In this document: positions 10,903-22,109 of the stretch, piece after piece | How the letters are laid out: the number at the start of each line of letters is the position of its first letter | Numbering within the stretch: the first letter of the stretch is position 1 | Assembly (NCBI RefSeq): GCF_019649055.1 | Contig: NW_026570273.1 | Span: 248,001-312,000, forward strand | Direction: 5' to 3' | Length of the DNA: 64,000 nucleotides | Source of the DNA: Paramacrobiotus metropolitanus | Lineage: Eukaryota > Tardigrada > Eutardigrada > Parachela > Macrobiotidae | Made by a program: the position numbers and the translations under genes | Notes under the pieces: generated by a model | Seen by the model: the letters and a program-made list of their open reading frames with translations, nothing else | Told to the model about the DNA's origin: nothing | The model's database searches: none

Positions 10903-11331
10903 GAAATATCGGCGATTTTCTAATTTTCTTACGCTTTTTACATTGTTTGGCTTCTTTTATGTATTTTCCTGTCGTGTTGTAGAATACGCTATACTGTTTG
11001 ATGATGTCATATACCAAAATGCGTCCAGACTTTAGGCAACAGGCGCTTTCCAAAAAATCTGGAGAGGCAGTGGGAAAGCTGCTAACTTTATTGTGCGCAT
11101 GAACAGAGGACAGCCTATGACTCAATCTGTAATTTATTAGCGATTACTATGGTCTTGTGCATAGTAATCCAGTAGACTTCCGTGTCGTTCTAGATGGCCT
11201 ATACGCACATGACGGACAAACCAGTGTTGCTTATTTGCTTACTGTAAAACTACTGAAAATCAGGATCAGATTGTAGATATGGCACGATCGGTACACTGTT
11301 TCGTCACGCACGAAACAATTTTAATGTATTC

Positions 11332-12272
11332 AACAGAAACACAGAAACAGTAACAAACTGTATTGGAGCCATGTATCTTTACTGGACTACCGAAAAAGCA
11401 ACAATATCGTTATTATGGCAGCAGCTGCGACTCTATAACAGAAACGCAGAAACGGCAACATTTCAATAAGTATGACGGCGCCAGCTGTATGTCTGAAGAA
11501 ACACCGAAACAGCAACATTTAAAGCATGATCACTATTGATGGCTGTTCTATTTAAACAGAAACACAGAAACCGCAACATTTTATATATAAAATGCCGTAA
11601 TTCTACAGAAACACAGAAACAGCGACATTTTATATGGGAACTGCTGTATTCTTAGAGAAACACAGAAACAGTGACATTTTATATAGGAACTGCTGCATCC
11701 TTAGAGAAACACAGAAACAGCGACATTTTATATAGGAACTGCTGTATTCTAACCGAAACATAGAAACAGCGACATTTTATATGTGAACTGCTGTATTCTT
11801 ACAGAAACACAGAAACAGCGACATTTTATACTGGTACTGCTGTATTCTTACAGAAACACAGAAACAGCGACATTTTATACTGGTATGCTGTATTCTTACC
11901 GAAACACAGAAACAGCGACATTTTATTTGGGAACTGCTCTAGTCTTACAGAAACACAGAAACAGCGACATTTTATATGTGAACTGCTGTATTCTTACCGA
12001 AACACAGAAACAGCGACATTTTATTTGGGAACTGCTGTAATCTTACAGAAACACAGAAACAGCGACATTTTATACTGGTACTGCTGCATTCTTACCGAAA
12101 CACAGAAACAGCGACATTTTATTTGGGAACTGCTGAAGTCTTACAGCAACACAGAAACAGCGACATTTTATACTGGTACTGCTGTATTCTTACAGAAACA
12201 CAGAAACAGCGACATTTTATATCGTTATTGCTGCATTCTTACAGAAACGCAGAAACAGCGACATTTTATATT
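11332..12272 (+). repeat. ~49-bp minisatellite array, left subterminal
   Basis: About 17 units share the core GAAACACAGAAACAGCGACA followed by TTTTATA and a variable tract ending in CTGCTGTATTCTTA. The first four units are divergent and irregularly spaced, while those from about 11600 are nearly identical. Open frames through the array are products of the repeat period, not genes. The same unit occurs inverted at 16660-17570. Confidence 0.92.
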
Positions 12273-12768
12273 TGTGTAGTACAATATCTATTTTTCGGTG
12301 AACCTCATATTTTCCGCGGTCAGAGTTATATGTCTGTTCGCTCGACTGCAAAAGAGTGCGCAATCGCGGATTGGTCTGTTCATTTATACTTTGACATTTC
12401 GTGACGTGTTGATGACAAGAAAATTAAGCAAGACTCTGAATGGCAGAAAGGTAAGCGCGGCATATAACGGAAACAGGTGTTAGTTTGTGAATCTTAATTA
12501 AGTTGAAGGTCAGAGTTCCGACTACCTCAATAACTTTTTGTGTTTCAGCTCATTATTCTCAATATTTCGGTCCAGCCACCACAGTAACAAGACAATGTAG
12601 ACCAAAGCCAGGTCTTTTGAAGGTTCATACAAAACATGAATGATACATTAAAAATTGCCAGTAGCATTTAAAAAGTCAAAACAGGTGATCAAAAGAATTC
12701 GAGACGCTTTATGTTTAAGCCAAGGAGTCTTTAAGCGCTTTAAGGTAAACACAACTGAAATACCGGTG

Positions 12769-13609
12769 TTACAAATATCGGCGCTCAGTGAACGTTCGGG
12801 GACCAGGCCCCACAACTCTACGTTTTGTTTTCAGGCAGTACATAATATAGCGGTTCCGGTGAACAATTAGCCGATTAATAAAAAAGATTTGGTGATCACG
12901 AGTCATCGAATTAAGTTGTTTTTTATATTTCACTAACCAGCTAAAGGTCTGCTCTGCAGCCATGGTGTTAATACACAAATCTGGCTCCCCTTCCGTTTTA
13001 AGAGCTTTGGAATCATACAACTGGCGGCAAGACGGATTTTTATGATTGGCTATATGCAGGCCGTCTATCACCTTACGCACATCTTTCCACATCCAGCAGT
13101 ACGGCTCCGGAAGTGGCAGCGGTTCTCTGCTTGCCTTCAGGCGATTAAGCTGGCACATATTATCGTATGCCACAACAAATCGTCCCCACTCTGACTGTGG
13201 AATCTCCTGCAGGCGTTGGTACAGCCAAACGACAAAAATCAAGTAAACCTGACCAAGGCTTTCAGCTCTAGCGAAACAAATACACAAAATTAGTATAAAA
13301 CAGTACATTAGTTTAAAAGATGATTTTTTTATACGTACACTTATGTTAGCCAAAGTAAAAGGCTGCACACATCCAAAATAAAGCAAAATTAAGCGCTTTA
13401 TAGACCCACCGGAATATAGGAGCGAAAGAATCGATTATTCCAGAACCTCGAACAATGAAAAAGTAACCGCGGCTCAGCCTTCCAAAAACTGGATACCTGA
13501 ACGGATGCCCATTTCTCTCTTTAAGCCAAATCTTGCCTAAGGAAACTATGTTGTCGATGGGACTTGTCACAGGTACAACATATATTTTTAAAGGAATCGC
13601 TAATGCCAC
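12769..13609 (-). CDS. KDZ-like DDE transposase candidate (C-terminal exons)
   Basis: The main exon runs from an acceptor near 13268 to the stop at 12769. It encodes a conserved-looking run: FVVAYDNMCQLNRL, then CWMWKDVRKVIDGLHI, NHKNPSC, NTMAAEQTFSWL, and a helical tail with FINRLIVHRNRY. The YDNMC motif with a following Asp and a late Glu-Gln-x-Phe-x-Trp block resembles KDZ-type (Kyakuja-Dileera-Zisupton) transposases and related metazoan proteins; this is from memory, not a search. An upstream exon at about 13430-13609 (ATG at 13609) reads IPLKIYVVPVTSPIDNIV and FRYPVFGRL. The exon joining at 13290-13430 is uncertain. It is divergent to the helicase gene and probably mobilises the element. 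An N-terminal half could be missing. Confidence 0.5.
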
Positions 13610-14059
13610 CCCATCGCACTACAAAATGCTGTTGTTAGTACTTGTTACTACAGCGCACTATTGCGCGCATCCACTACTACAGCATTTCTGCAATAATCAT
13701 TATTAAATTAGTTTTTTCATCTAGCATTTTAAGTGCGAACAATTTGTACTAATTTTTTCGCTACCACCTAATTTGAAATGCTTAAGTAGTGTTTTTAGCG
13801 TATTATTGTGCATTCGACCGGAAGTCGATTGATTACCTGTTTTGTAGTGCGGTCTAGTGACATTAACCAACGCCCTTTTTTAAAGTGTACACTTGATTCA
13901 GTTCAGAAAAAAATAATAAACATTTGGTTTTAAATATTGTAATGGAGCAGCTATTTCGCATATCTAGTAATTATTGTAATAAACAAATAACATGTAAAAG
14001 AAACCCTGCTATACGTACACAGCTATAATGCTATGACTCATAAAAACAGTCAATGAGCG

Positions 14060-16502
14060 TTGGTATGGTCAGGAGCTGTGCTGATGGGTTTGCATTCGGA
14101 AAAAGTTCGAGAGAAACTCAAGGCGTGTCCAACAATCGTATGCGAAGGAGTAACTGGTACGGGAAAGTCACTATGTACCAGCATGGCGGGAAGGATTATT
14201 GCTCCAAATGCCCATGATATTCTGGAGTATAAATCCATCACGCCATCCATGCTCAGAGAAGAAGTTTTCGCTAAACAAAATCTGCCAGTGATACTCCATG
14301 ACCCATCTGACGTAGAAGTTGTCCAGCATTTGGTTGAAGAGACCTTTGAAGCCAAGCCATTAAGCAAACGCGGGGAGCGGCTTGTTCCACACTGCATGGC
14401 AATTGTATCTTGTAACGAAGATATGCTGGCAAAAATAAGGGCGACAGGACGGTAAGCATTCTTGCGAAATTAAGAAAATATGTCTAAGCAAATTAAATGT
14501 GGACGCCGATTCGCGGCTCTTTCGGTAAACGTCTGGTAAATCTTGGTAAGTGTTTGAATCGTTTTATGATTACATGAGATTACGTTCATTTTTACTTCCA
14601 TTAACACGTTGTAATTACAACTTTACCATCTCGGAAAACGATTCAGCTATGCAAACACAAATTACGTTTCAGAATGCGCGTGATGTCGCGGTTGGCGTTA
14701 ATATCGTTTCCCGTCGCTGTCCAGCTCACTGCTGTGCAGCGTGTTGAAGTGCCTGATCTGGCAAACACGCTTTCACATCTTTTGCCACGTTTTCTTGAGC
14801 TGGATGACGACGATTTTTTGGAGATATGCAGACTTTCCGATAAGCTTCAAGAACAAATTGAGGCCCATCTGGAGAAGTACGGATTACGGGAATCGCGATC
14901 GCGAATTGCCGGCCATATCGCCCTGTTATACGCGTTTACAAAAAAGGTGCAGATTTTCTAATTTTAAGCCAATAAAGCGTCACCTAATTTTTTTTATACA
15001 GGCACTGGCAATAATCGGTAAAACCGGCATAGTGCCAAGTGACCTTGATGGATACGTAATGTCAGCCATGTGCAAAACCGCATCGACTTGGCAAACGCCA
15101 GCACTACCAAAGCGACGCGACTTGGAAATTCCAACGCAAGTTTCTACGCCAACAAAGCGACCAAAATCGCTCGCCTCGTTTGGGACAGTGCTATCTACGG
15201 CAGTTTCGGCATTAGATCCCGGCCAGGTACCCTGTTGAACACGCAGAGTTTATTACACACAACAAATTTGTAACCGGCGGAAACTGTAGGCTTGATATCA
15301 TTAGTAAAATATTAGTAGTAATTAACTTCTGTTGACCTTTTAGGCCAGACACATTATAATTATATAAGCTACATAAATTAGTTCTTATACCATGAAGTTG
15401 CCATGTGTTGTTACGGCTAGTTTTTGCTTCTGTTTACAGATTGGGAGATATGTTAAGCTGTCAAAGGATAAGAAACTGGTGTACTTCCGTGACCGCGAAG
15501 CTGAAAAGCTGATCTTATCCCAGGGCGGAGAAGTGAGCTTTCTTAATGGCATCCGTGACGTTGTCCGAGCCATACCAGGTGCAAGTGTTTCCAAAGATGC
15601 CCGCTTTATGGGCGAATCTGGGACCCAGAAGGCTATGGCAGTGCCGGTTGGATACATATCTGCCGATTTACTGCAGCATTTGGGAGGAGACATCGAAAAA
15701 GGTGTGTGAATAATATCTGGCATGCGAGATAAGGTTCATTATAAGAATTTTAGCTGTAGATGTCGAGGAAAAAGTTGTTAACGCTGAGATCGTGGAAGAG
15801 GACGCTTTGACCACTGCCGCGCTGGCACCAGATAAAGCGACATTACCATCACCGGCAACTTCCGAAGGTAATCCATTAAATTCAGCAAATTTCGATTAAA
15901 AATCATAACTAGCAAATGTGTTATTGACCCCTTGGCCAGAACAAAATCCTGAAGCAGCAAAGTCATGCGGCCAACGGACTGGAGGCAGTAGTTACTGGGC
16001 AGGGCAACCGTTACCGAAACCGGTATTGAGCGACGGCATACCAACAGACACCCACAGGCGCAAACTCGATTTTGGTGATTAAAAAGTGATTATCGTAATG
16101 AATAGACTTTCGAATAATTACATAATATTTTTTTACAGATGTTCCACCAGTTGTACCAAATAATGCGGAAGCCTGCGGTAAGCAGACTGTGAAAAAGAAA
16201 GCCTTCAAGCCAGACGTTGTTACGCATAGTGCTGTAAGTAAAAACAGAATTCACTTGTTGTTTTGACGTATCTGACTATTTTCTAATACAGTATTGTTAA
16301 ACATATTTTTAATAATCAAATTAAACATTTTCAGATTTGCTGCACTTGCAACACAGATGCCACAAACCAGAAGGAATCGGTTACGTGAGTAAACTGCGGA
16401 AAGGTTTTCCACATTCATTGTGTTATTCCGCGGCGATCAAAAAGCAAGCTCGACAAGACAAAATGGAACTGCAAACCCTGCATTACGTCAGCAGCAGAGT
16501 GA
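14060..16502 (+). CDS. SF3/AAA+-like helicase with C-terminal zinc ribbon, nine exons
   Basis: The nine exons are 14060-14451, 14673-14946, 15002-15226, 15440-15701, 15754-15867, 15940-16074, 16139-16233, 16335-16384 and 16445-16502. All have GT-AG borders and matching phases, giving about 530 aa. Exon 1 has a Walker A (GVTGTGKS), a Walker B-like PVILHDPSD and a sensor/motif C (AIVSCNED). The exon 1-2 junction restores an Arg-finger-like GRMRVMSRLALISFPV, the order seen in superfamily 3 helicases. The third and fourth exons encode a domain I do not recognise (YVKLSKDKKLVYFRDREAEK). The last two supply CxxC and CKPC, a zinc-ribbon-like pair. The Walker A lies only ~30 residues from the frame start and an in-frame stop lies just upstream, so an N-terminal exon may be missing; ATG 14084 is the first Met. 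It probably acts in replication or mobilisation of the surrounding element. Confidence 0.72.
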
Positions 16503-16659
16503 AACGGCAGCAATTCGGCAGCAACTTCTCCCCTGTTCCATTGGCACTGCATCGGTTTAGGCCACTCTGTCAACAGTTATTGTCGCATTTAATCATACCT
16601 ACATATGAGGTTTTTGTGTATTTTCTGGTGCAATGATATGGTGGTTTAGCTCAAGGAAG

Positions 16660-17570
16660 TCGCCGTTTCTGTGTTTCTGTAGAAATACAGGAGTTCCCAT
16701 ACAAAATGTCGCTGTTTTTGTGTTTCTTTAGAAATCGAGCAGTTCCCATAGAAAATGTCGCTGTTTCTGTGTTTCTGTAGAAATCGAGCAGTTCGCATAT
16801 AAAACGTCGCTGTTTCTGTGTTTCTGTAGAAATAGAGCAGTTCCCATAGAACATGTCGCTGTTTCTGTGTTTCTGTAAGACGATATAAAATGTCGCTGTT
16901 TCTGTACGAATACAGCAGCACCCATTATATAATGTCGCTGTTTCTGTATTTTGGTAAGAATACAGCAGTACCAGTATAAAATGTCGCTGTTTCTGTGTTT
17001 CTGCAAAGACTACAGCAGTTCCCAAATAAAATGTCGCTGTTTCTGTGTTTCTGTAAGAATACAGCAGTTCACATATAAAATGTCGCTGTTTCTGTGTTTC
17101 GGTAAGAATACAGCAGTACCAGTATAAAATGTCGCTGTTTCTGTGTTTCTGCAAAGACTACAGCTGTTCCCATATAAAATGTCGCTGTTTCTGTGTTTCT
17201 GTAAGAATACAGCAGTTCACATATAAAATGTCGCTGTTTCTGTGTTTCGGTAAGAATACAGCAGTACCAGTATAAAATGTCGCTGTTTCTGTGTTTCTGT
17301 AAGAATACAGCAGTTCACATATATTATAATGTCGCTGTTTCTGTGTTTCTGTAGAAATACAGCAGTTTCTATATAAAATATCGCTGTTTCTGTGTTTCTG
17401 TAGAAATACAGCAGTTTTTATATAAAATATCGCTGTTTCTGTGTTTCTTCAGAAATACAGCAGTTCCCCTATAAAAATGTCGCTGTTTCTGTGTTTCTGT
17501 AGAAATAATAGCCGCGGATGTCTCTGTTTTTCCGATGTTTCTGTGTTTCTGCAGAAATACCGCAGTACCA
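16660..17570 (-). repeat. ~49-bp minisatellite array, right subterminal, inverted
   Basis: About 18 units carry the complement of the left array core (TGTCGCTGTTTCTGTGTTTC followed by TGTAAGAATACAGCAG). The arrangement with 11332-12272 is head-to-head, so the element could form a large stem. Short subgroups alternate variable tracts (TTCACATATAAAA versus TACCAGTATAAAA), suggesting higher-order amplification. Confidence 0.92.
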
Positions 17571-17884
17571 CAGTTATTATACAGTTCCCTATCGAAACGC
17601 AACATGCGTACGAAACAGTTCACTGGTGCCAGAAACGAAACGTTGTACGGATCATGCCACTTCTGTCAGATTGATTCGGTGAAGTTTTGGAAATTTTTTC
17701 AATAAATCAGCTGATAAAAAGGCGATTAACTAAACGAAAGCGTATCTCTTAAGTGTCCTCAGATTTGCAGGCCCCTCTCAACTTCTTCTCTTCTTCGACA
17801 TTAGTGGTTAATCGAACAAAATAAAATTAAGGAAAAACAATTAACTGCCAGAGAAACATGAAAATTTTGATATTTTTCTCTGCC

Positions 17885-17945
17885 CAAGCATTCGGGGCGC
17901 AAAGCCAAATTCTGTGCGCCCGGCCACACGGGGCGCACAGCCATT
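17885..17945. repeat. GC-rich hairpin block, right end of the element
   Basis: It contains CGGGGCGCAAAGCCAAATTC and a hairpin GCGCCCGGCCACACGGGGCGC, the inverted match of about 10840-10900. Homology to the left end stops at about 17945. Confidence 0.7.
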
Positions 17946-17949
17946 TCGA

Positions 17950-18705
17950 AAAAAATATTTACTTGATTTTTGTTATTAACTTATACATATTTATATGTTG
18001 ACAATAATGGCTCGCGAAATTTCGTAGACTTACACTTTGTTAACCGACACTATATCGGGCGCACTAAGTGTGCCGCCATGAGGCCAGGGATGAAACCCTA
18101 GGGTACTCTAAAGAACCTGAGAAAGTAAAAAAACCAGAGAAGCTTAACAAAACATTAGTTCGAGTGTCGTGACGGGACAACAACCCGTCGGTTTGGTGAA
18201 GTGACGGTCGACGAATTTCGACTGAAAGGTTGTTGGATATAGTATTTTATGGTGATAAAGCTTATTATCGGTAAAGCATTGTATCTGTATTCGTAGCGTA
18301 GAAGTATTTGATGGGATCGATCCGCCACAGACCGAAAGGAAACTTTGTTCTTACCCCGCAACCTTGCGACTCGTTTTTTCGTACAAACTCAGAAATTAAA
18401 CTTGTTAAATCTATTGGTTTATGGGATGGTAAGGAATTTGTCGGGCCAAAAAATACAGGCAAACGGTTGGGAACACGTCTGGTTTATAACAGACGAGATA
18501 TCGGGCACTTTATCTGCATGCAACGTTGCGCTAACAACAGTTACGAGCCTCGTAACAACGAAATGAAATACCTCAGTCCCCCGAGTGACCTTCTCTAGAA
18601 ATATTCAAAAAATACTTAAGATTGTATAAATGCAACGCGTAATCCGTCCTATCCAAGCAAAGCAGTCACACCTTATAAGGTATTTTTACTGAGTCATTGA
18701 GTGAC
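17950..18705. other. Intergenic, no supported gene
   Basis: Short open frames on both strands at 18155-18600 have no domain, leader or conserved splice pattern. One isolated CGGGCGCAC run at about 18056 resembles the hairpin arms of the neighbouring element. Confidence 0.45.
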
Positions 18706-18710
18706 AACCT

Positions 18711-19925
18711 TCACGGAAACCGGAAGTTGACCGTAAACCCGCTGGCCGTTTCAGGCTCTGATCTCTCCTGGTCCGCTGCTTGCTGCTCTGAGGGTTGCAA
18801 TTCAATCATCATGCTGTTCAAGGCGGTTAGCGTCAGTTTACTCAGCGTCGACACGTCCAAGTACATTCCTGGATATAAAGTCCAGTTGAATTGTCGTTGA
18901 TTCTGTGGAATCCGTGGATCACTGCACTGCAAATTGTCTAAGATCTGCAAAAATTAAATTCAGAATTGGTCAACGGCAGTAAAAATAAGCGAGCGACAAT
19001 CGGCTAAGCATACTGAACCAGGTGAAATCCTTCACATTCGTGCTGACAAACGTAAGTACAACCCAAGGAAATGGTGGTTTGTTTTATAAATTTTTTTGAA
19101 AAATACCTCCGTGTTAATATTACCTTTTTGATACGGGCAATGTTAGAACTCTCCTTCTTGTCGGCGACCTTCCGAGTCCAAGCAGAAAGGACACCCGTGT
19201 CAATGCTCGAAGCCGCAACACCTCCTTCCAACAGGTTCCACAAATCACACCGTAGATTGAACGACTGCAGACTAAGGACACCACTGTAGACCTGATCGTT
19301 TAGATTGTTTGGATACAATGCCGAAAATGCAAAGTTTTTCCAGATGAGACGGTCGATCGCATCAGCAGCATTTGCGCAAGCATAGCTTAGATTGGCAATT
19401 TCCTCACCAAAGGTCGTCATTTTAGTCCACACGAATCTGCTAATAATCACCACCACCAACCTCTTCCCCGGCATTTGTGGCAGGCTTTTTTCAATAGCGC
19501 TGATCAATCGCAGACAGTAGTCTAAATCAGCATAACAGGCATTCCCTATAATAATGCGTTCCGTCGTCACCGTGATGAGTTTGCACAGGCACTGACCGAC
19601 CATAGCAGCTGCTTTATTTATTGCGTTTTTCGTAGCACAGGACGCAAACGATACGCGAATTTCATTGGAGTGCTCATCCTGATTTATTAAAGAATTCCAC
19701 AAAGCGCACACACGACGGTATTGCGTGTGGGTGACAGTGTCCAAAAACTGGAAGACTTGTTCGAGGATGTTTAAGGACAAAAGCTTAAAATCTTCTGGAT
19801 CTTTTTCAATTGCGAGATCATGCATGGTTTCTTCCATAGCTTCAATCAGCGGCAACCAACGCGTGACCCGAAAAGTCCAACCATCGGAAAGGCGCTTTTT
19901 CAAATCTTCTCTAGCGTTTGCCAAG
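18711..19925 (-). CDS. F-box protein, copy 2 (intact F-box and C-terminal exons)
   Basis: Exon 19925-19124 follows a TATGCAG acceptor. It encodes KKRLSDGWTF, then an F-box-like helical pair at about residues 48-80 (LNILEQVFQFLDT, YRRVCALWNSLI). About 180 residues of a lineage-specific region follow, with repeated hydrophobic/Trp blocks (TTERIIIGN, KRLVVVIISRFVW, AIDRLIWKN, SGVLSLQSFNLRCDLW, VLSAWTRKV). The donor is after ARIKK. Exon 18944-18711 supplies DPRIPQNQ and LDVSTLSKLTLTALNSM, a segment also present in the copy at 32639-32490. F-box proteins recruit substrates to SCF ubiquitin ligases; the substrate is unknown. The upstream Agenet exon (22049-21372) probably belongs to the same gene, but simple joining does not keep phase, so an extra exon would be needed. 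Confidence 0.75.
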
Positions 19926-20142
19926 CTGCATACCTACGATGAAAAAAGTAGATGCGCAGCTCTGCAGACAACTGCTTCTCTCCTTTAATATTTAATCAGT
20001 TATGCCCTTCGGCAGTGTTCTGCTAAACAACGTTTGTTAAGTTTTGGCTCTCGTCCATCTGCGTGGGATGCTCATTACTTTGGAGTTTGGCCACTTTTAC
20101 AGATAATATAAAGCTGTTGCATACCAATATTGCGCTGTCGCT

Positions 20143-20555
20143 ATGTATATTCTATTCTACATGTTGGTGGCGCTGCGCGTCGCCGTGGTGCTTAGATCAA
20201 AGCGGCCACCGTCATGCACGGGCATGTTGTTTGCACTTGGCAGTGTTCGTGTGCTGGCATTGCATGGTTCTGCAGTTCTCATTGCTGTCTTCGATATCGT
20301 GTGCGCGCGAGTGATCTCTGTTCTTTTACCACCCGCCACACCCTGCTGTTTTCTTCTGCTGTTAGTTCGCACTTGCTCAATAAAGGGGCCTTCGGTTGCG
20401 CAGGGCACTGGTCGCTCTCTTCCGCCGACCCCGGTCGGCCCGCTTTCCGCTGACCCGCGGTCACCGCTCACAGCCAATCACCGAGAGCACCAGCCCCCCA
20501 GCAGCCGGGGCTCAAGTGCCCCCAGGGGAGTCCGGAAGCGGTAACATTAACATCA
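20143..20555 (+). repeat. GC-rich LTR-like segment in the Agenet/F-box intron
   Basis: The segment begins near a TGTTGG and ends near TAACA. It contains CAATAAA at about 20380 and is markedly richer in C and G than its surroundings, features that would suit a solo LTR. No matching second copy or target-site duplication is visible here, so this is only a suggestion. Confidence 0.25.
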
Positions 20556-21205
20556 GATTGATTTGCACTAACTCTATTGCAATAGAAACCACTGACTTCG
20601 TCTGTTGCACGGTTAAGCCTCGCGACAAAGAAAATGGCTACCCAAGAAAAAATTAACTTCGTTTAGATCAGCTCCGTATAAAGCATATCCCAATGCAAGT
20701 GTTAAATTTCTTTAACCGCCGACCGAAATTTACAAATTTTAGTGTTAGATAGTAAAACGGTAATGTAAGATCAGTAAAGTCACAAGAAAAATCTCGAAAA
20801 CAAAACTGCAGTATATGTATTTTGCAGCAGATTGCAATATAGGAGAAGTCAGTAGCGCATACCCGGGACAAGAAACAGATTTTTGCTTTTAAATGTTTAT
20901 AATAAATGTCAATAGAAGTATTATTACTTGGGCAGCCGTTAACTGGAGGCAGCGCATTGCGTATTTATCACACGCATAGGCGCAGTGTGCAGTTCTGACG
21001 CGAAACTGCGGGATGGCTGGAGCAGTGCCGAGCACGTATACGTACATATTACGCTATTAACTTCCTCTTACTTATTATTATTATCATTATTATCGAACAA
21101 CAGTAGCCAAACTCCAACAGTGAGATTTTTAAAGCTATTGGAAAATATTTTTGGGTATTTTGAAAATTTTATATTTTTTTTGGTTTGATTTCATGAGATA
21201 AAAGT

Positions 21206-21290
21206 TACTCATCTGGGAATCGAGCCCAGGCTATACAGTAATTACAGTTCAAAAACCGAACGTATCTGTATTACCACCAGGCAATGAGCA
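21206..21290 (-). other. tRNA-like sequence, probably tRNA-derived relic
   Basis: Read on the minus strand, the ends pair (TGCTCAT against ATGAGTA, 6 of 7). A good T-arm is present (CTGGG, loop CTCGATT, CCCAG), matching a pol III B-box. The A-box region and anticodon arm are poor: the loop GGTTTTT lacks the normal U at position 33 spacing. It is more likely a tRNA pseudogene or SINE head than a working tRNA. Confidence 0.35.
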
Positions 21291-21371
21291 GATTAGCATA
21301 TCATATAATAATTATTATCAAACTTAGTCCAGTAAACTCAGTAAACGTTACATGCATAATGCCGGGCTTAC

Positions 21372-22049
21372 AAAAAATTCAGGGGAAGGAACGCCAGGAG
21401 ACGGTCGGACTATTTGCATATAGAACAGTGTGTCGTTGATTACACGGACAGGCACAATGTCACTGCGGCTAAGTTCCTCCTGCCAACAATTCCACAATGG
21501 AGCCATAGCCGGGTTATCGTGTACAGGCGCGTAGTGTCCCAACATTGAACAACGTCCCGCAGAAAAACGTCCGGGTCGAATGCGTCGTTGGTCTAATTCG
21601 TTGGCTGAAGGCACGGCACGCAACAGGTGTGCCGGAATAACCTCGCGAGAGATGGTTGGGCCACACTTCAGCTCAATGGCGACGTAGCGGTTGCAGAACA
21701 AGCCGGGAACCAGCAAGTTTACCGAGTACCATCTCCACGGTTCATTGGCAGACGGGCGCCCCAACACTTGGAAAGGAAAACCAGGTGTACTCAGTTTTTT
21801 CACAACGACATCGTTGTGGTTCGATGTACCAACATATGATGATGGTTCTGTCGGCGTCGGCAGACATTGGAAGACCGTTCCATATTCCACAAACTTCCAG
21901 TGCTGTTCACGGCCACCGAAGTCGACAATCAGCCCGCTGCCCTTAGTGTCAATGACGTTCCCGTGCTGGAGTGTACCATCGGGTGACCGTACATCTACGC
22001 CATTCCCTCCGTACACTTCGGATGTTTTAAAAATAAAGCGCATTTTCAA
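21372..22049 (-). CDS. FMRP-like tandem Agenet/Tudor domain exon, copy 2 (intact)
   Basis: The frame opens MKMRFIFKTS and is uninterrupted for 226 codons to a GTAAGC donor at 21371. Residues about 14-62 form a first Agenet/Tudor-like unit (GNGVDVRSPDG to LIVDFGGREQHWKFVEYG). Residues about 93-148 form a second (QVLGRPSANEPWRWYSVNLL to AIELKCG, then EVIPAHLLRAVPS). The Ala-Asn-Glu-x-Pro-x-x-Trp motif and the Leu-Arg-x-Val end parallel the second Tudor of FMR1-family proteins. Residues 180-212 may correspond to the following KH0-like strand pattern. FMR1 Agenet domains mediate protein and methyl-lysine contacts; transferring that function is inference. The F-box exon lies 1.4 kb downstream on the same strand, as in the decayed copy at 4831-6824. 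Confidence 0.7.
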
Positions 22050-22109
22050 ACGCCCAGAAAAAAAATTCGACTCTTGGTTAACGAAGAGCGATAATCTGCA
22101 CTGAGCGCA

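Larger units (their letters stand above)
10810..17950. mobile_element. ~7.1-kb inverted-repeat element with KDZ-like transposase and SF3-like helicase genes
   Basis: The two ends match in inverted orientation. A GC-rich block (about 10840-10900 versus 17885-17945) shares TTTGGCTTTGCGCCCCGAAT and the hairpin next to it. Further in, GGCACGATCGGTACA at about 11280 pairs with the complement of the sequence near 17650. Both sides then carry the same ~49-bp minisatellite, inverted. The interior holds a minus-strand transposase-like gene and a plus-strand helicase gene that diverge from about 13.6-14.05 kb. The exact termini and target-site duplication could not be fixed by eye. The two Agenet/F-box loci lie on either side of the element in opposite orientation. 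Confidence 0.65.

Noticed and set aside
11783-12404. Open frames of 84-93 codons through the left minisatellite, with repeating YSYRNTETATFY-like peptides
   Set aside because: They exist in several frames and on both arrays because the unit contains no stop in those frames; no start context or unique sequence supports a protein.
11332-17570. Possible CRISPR-like repeat array
   Set aside because: Units are contiguous with variable tracts that are themselves homologous, the genome is eukaryotic, and no cas genes are present; it is a minisatellite.
20143-20544. 133-codon + frame in GC-rich sequence
   Set aside because: Low stop density from high GC; no conserved domain, and the stretch looks like a repeat or LTR.
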